NCBI GenBank assembly: GCA_964388305.1
Contig: CAYMAA010000093.1
Location: forward strand, 1 to 6,336
DNA: 6,336 nucleotides
Direction of reading: 5' to 3'
Source of the DNA: JAJQCI01 sp964388305
GTDB lineage: Bacteria; Bacillota; Clostridia; Lachnospirales; CAG-274
Numbering within the stretch: position 1 is the first letter of the stretch; every line of letters begins with the position of its first letter. The notes below the pieces were generated by a model. That model saw nothing but the letters and a program-made list of their open reading frames with translations. It did no database searches and was not told the origin of the DNA. The position numbers and the translations under genes were made by a program. Positions 5,593 through 6,336 of this stretch are shown piece by piece.

Positions 5593-6336
5593 GAAGCCGT
5601 AATACATTCTGTTGCTGTTATACTTTATTTTCAAAACAGGCTTAGAGCTGTCATCTGTGCTTACATTTATGTATCTTACACCGTCTTTAATATTAACGGA
5701 GCTGAGGCTTCCGCCATAGGAAACAACCATTATATTTTTGCCTTTAAAAAACTGTTCTTTAAGAATTTGATGGAAAATTTCCTTTTCCTTATCATCGGCA
5801 AATCTGCCGCTGCCTGCGGCATACATATCGTTGGGTATCATAACAACAATATTGTTTGATGCAAGCCTGTTTACATAGTCGGCAAAATACCTTATCTGCA
5901 AAGCGGAGGATTTTAAAAGAGTTCCTTTATCCGTAACAAGATTTACAACGGATATATTGTCATTTCCGCCTGTTGTATATGCGGAATACCAGCTTGTTGT
6001 CATACCGTTAAGTCCAAGAGATTCTTCCTTAACGCCACGGCTTATAACATACAAATCGCTGCAGTCTGCCGCCGCATTTTCAAGGCTCATATAAGTATCG
6101 TTAAAGCCGTAAACCGCAGAGGTGGAGTAGTCACCTATATTTGCGGACAAATCATCAAAATACAATGTACCCTCAACGGCATTTTCATCCGTTGAAAGCG
6201 CTGCGGTATAAACGGACATTACCCTAATGGGATAAACAGCCTCAACGGGAATACTGCCGCTTAAATGCTGCCAGCCATCAAAATTAACGCTATCCGTAAG
6301 ACCCACATTGTAGCTTGCGTTGTTTGCATCTCTAAT
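5590..6336 (-). CDS. C-terminal part of a large, probably secreted protein (phosphodiester glycosidase/phosphoesterase-like tail)
   Basis: The minus-strand frame enters open from the right edge and ends at TAA 5590, giving 248 residues. A GTG at 6306 is internal: the frame continues upstream of it with plausible sequence (IRDANNASYN), so it is not the start. Residues 1-65 look like the end of a carbohydrate-binding-type beta-sandwich: GWQHLSGSIP, YPIRVMSVYTA, GTLYFDDLSA. Residues 70-248 form a separate alpha/beta domain with NNIVVMIPNDMY, a helix rich in DDKEKEIFHQILKE, GKNIMVVSYGG and GVRYINVS near the end. From memory of family patterns this resembles the degenerate metallophosphoesterase-like tail of clostridial phosphodiester glycosidase (NAGPA-type) surface proteins, but no metal-binding motif is visible in this part and the diagnostic N-terminus is outside the window. 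Its GC content is higher than that of the convergent stalk-domain gene. Coding status is secure; the family name is tentative. Confidence 0.7.
   Translation of the reverse strand: MRDANNASYNVGLTDSVNFDGWQHLSGSIPVEAVYPIRVMSVYTAALSTDENAVEGTLYFDDLSANIGDYSTSAVYGFNDTYMSLENAAADCSDLYVISRGVKEESLGLNGMTTSWYSAYTTGGNDNISVVNLVTDKGTLLKSSALQIRYFADYVNRLASNNIVVMIPNDMYAAGSGRFADDKEKEIFHQILKEQFFKGKNIMVVSYGGSLSSVNIKDGVRYINVSTDDSSKPVLKIKYNSNRMYYGF

Noticed and set aside
5512..5859. Plus-strand open frame of 115 codons at the right
   Set aside because: It overlaps the minus-strand gene in antisense, starts inside the terminator T-run region and has no ribosome site.

Overview
The window looks like a chromosomal segment of a strictly anaerobic, low-to-moderate GC Bacillota bacterium, most likely a Clostridia member. 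The evidence is the strong AGGAGG-type ribosome binding sites, consensus sigma-A promoters, a clostridial-type NrdR, a soluble multi-cluster [FeFe]-hydrogenase, and secreted proteins of a kind common in gut and environmental Clostridia (a copper-amine-oxidase-N 'stalk' domain protein). No phage, transposon, CRISPR or plasmid signature was seen.

Layout. On the minus strand, reading leftward from about 1605, a perfect consensus promoter drives tRNA-Leu(UAG), then tRNA-Ser(CGA), then a terminator-like hairpin, then a MATE-family multidrug/cation antiporter gene that runs off the left edge with its C-terminus missing. Divergently, on the plus strand from about 1691, an extended -10 promoter drives nrdR (repressor of ribonucleotide reductase genes). 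It is followed after 21 bases by a GTG-started gene for an iron-sulfur-rich [FeFe]-hydrogenase in which all four H-cluster cysteines are intact. A hairpin overlaps the hydrogenase stop codon. Next comes an AT-rich gene for a secreted protein with two calcium-loop-like motifs and a C-terminal stalk domain. It ends convergently with the C-terminal 248 codons of a large, probably secreted protein on the minus strand that enters from the right edge. A strong bidirectional terminator (5464-5513) separates the two.

How the parts relate. The nrdR-hydrogenase pair is the only clear operon-like protein unit: DNA-precursor control next to H2 metabolism, both suited to anaerobic life. The tRNA-tRNA-MATE string is a possible transcription unit with a hairpin in the middle. 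The two right-hand genes both look extracytoplasmic, and their families (stalk domain; phosphodiester glycosidase/phosphoesterase-like) often occur in cell-surface proteins of the same organisms, but no direct functional link is visible.

I did not find a convincing wholly new system. The items most worth a second look are the hairpin between tRNA-Ser and MATE, the operator-like inverted repeat over the nrdR -10 box, the hydrogenase active-site variation, and the compositional break at the stalk-domain gene.
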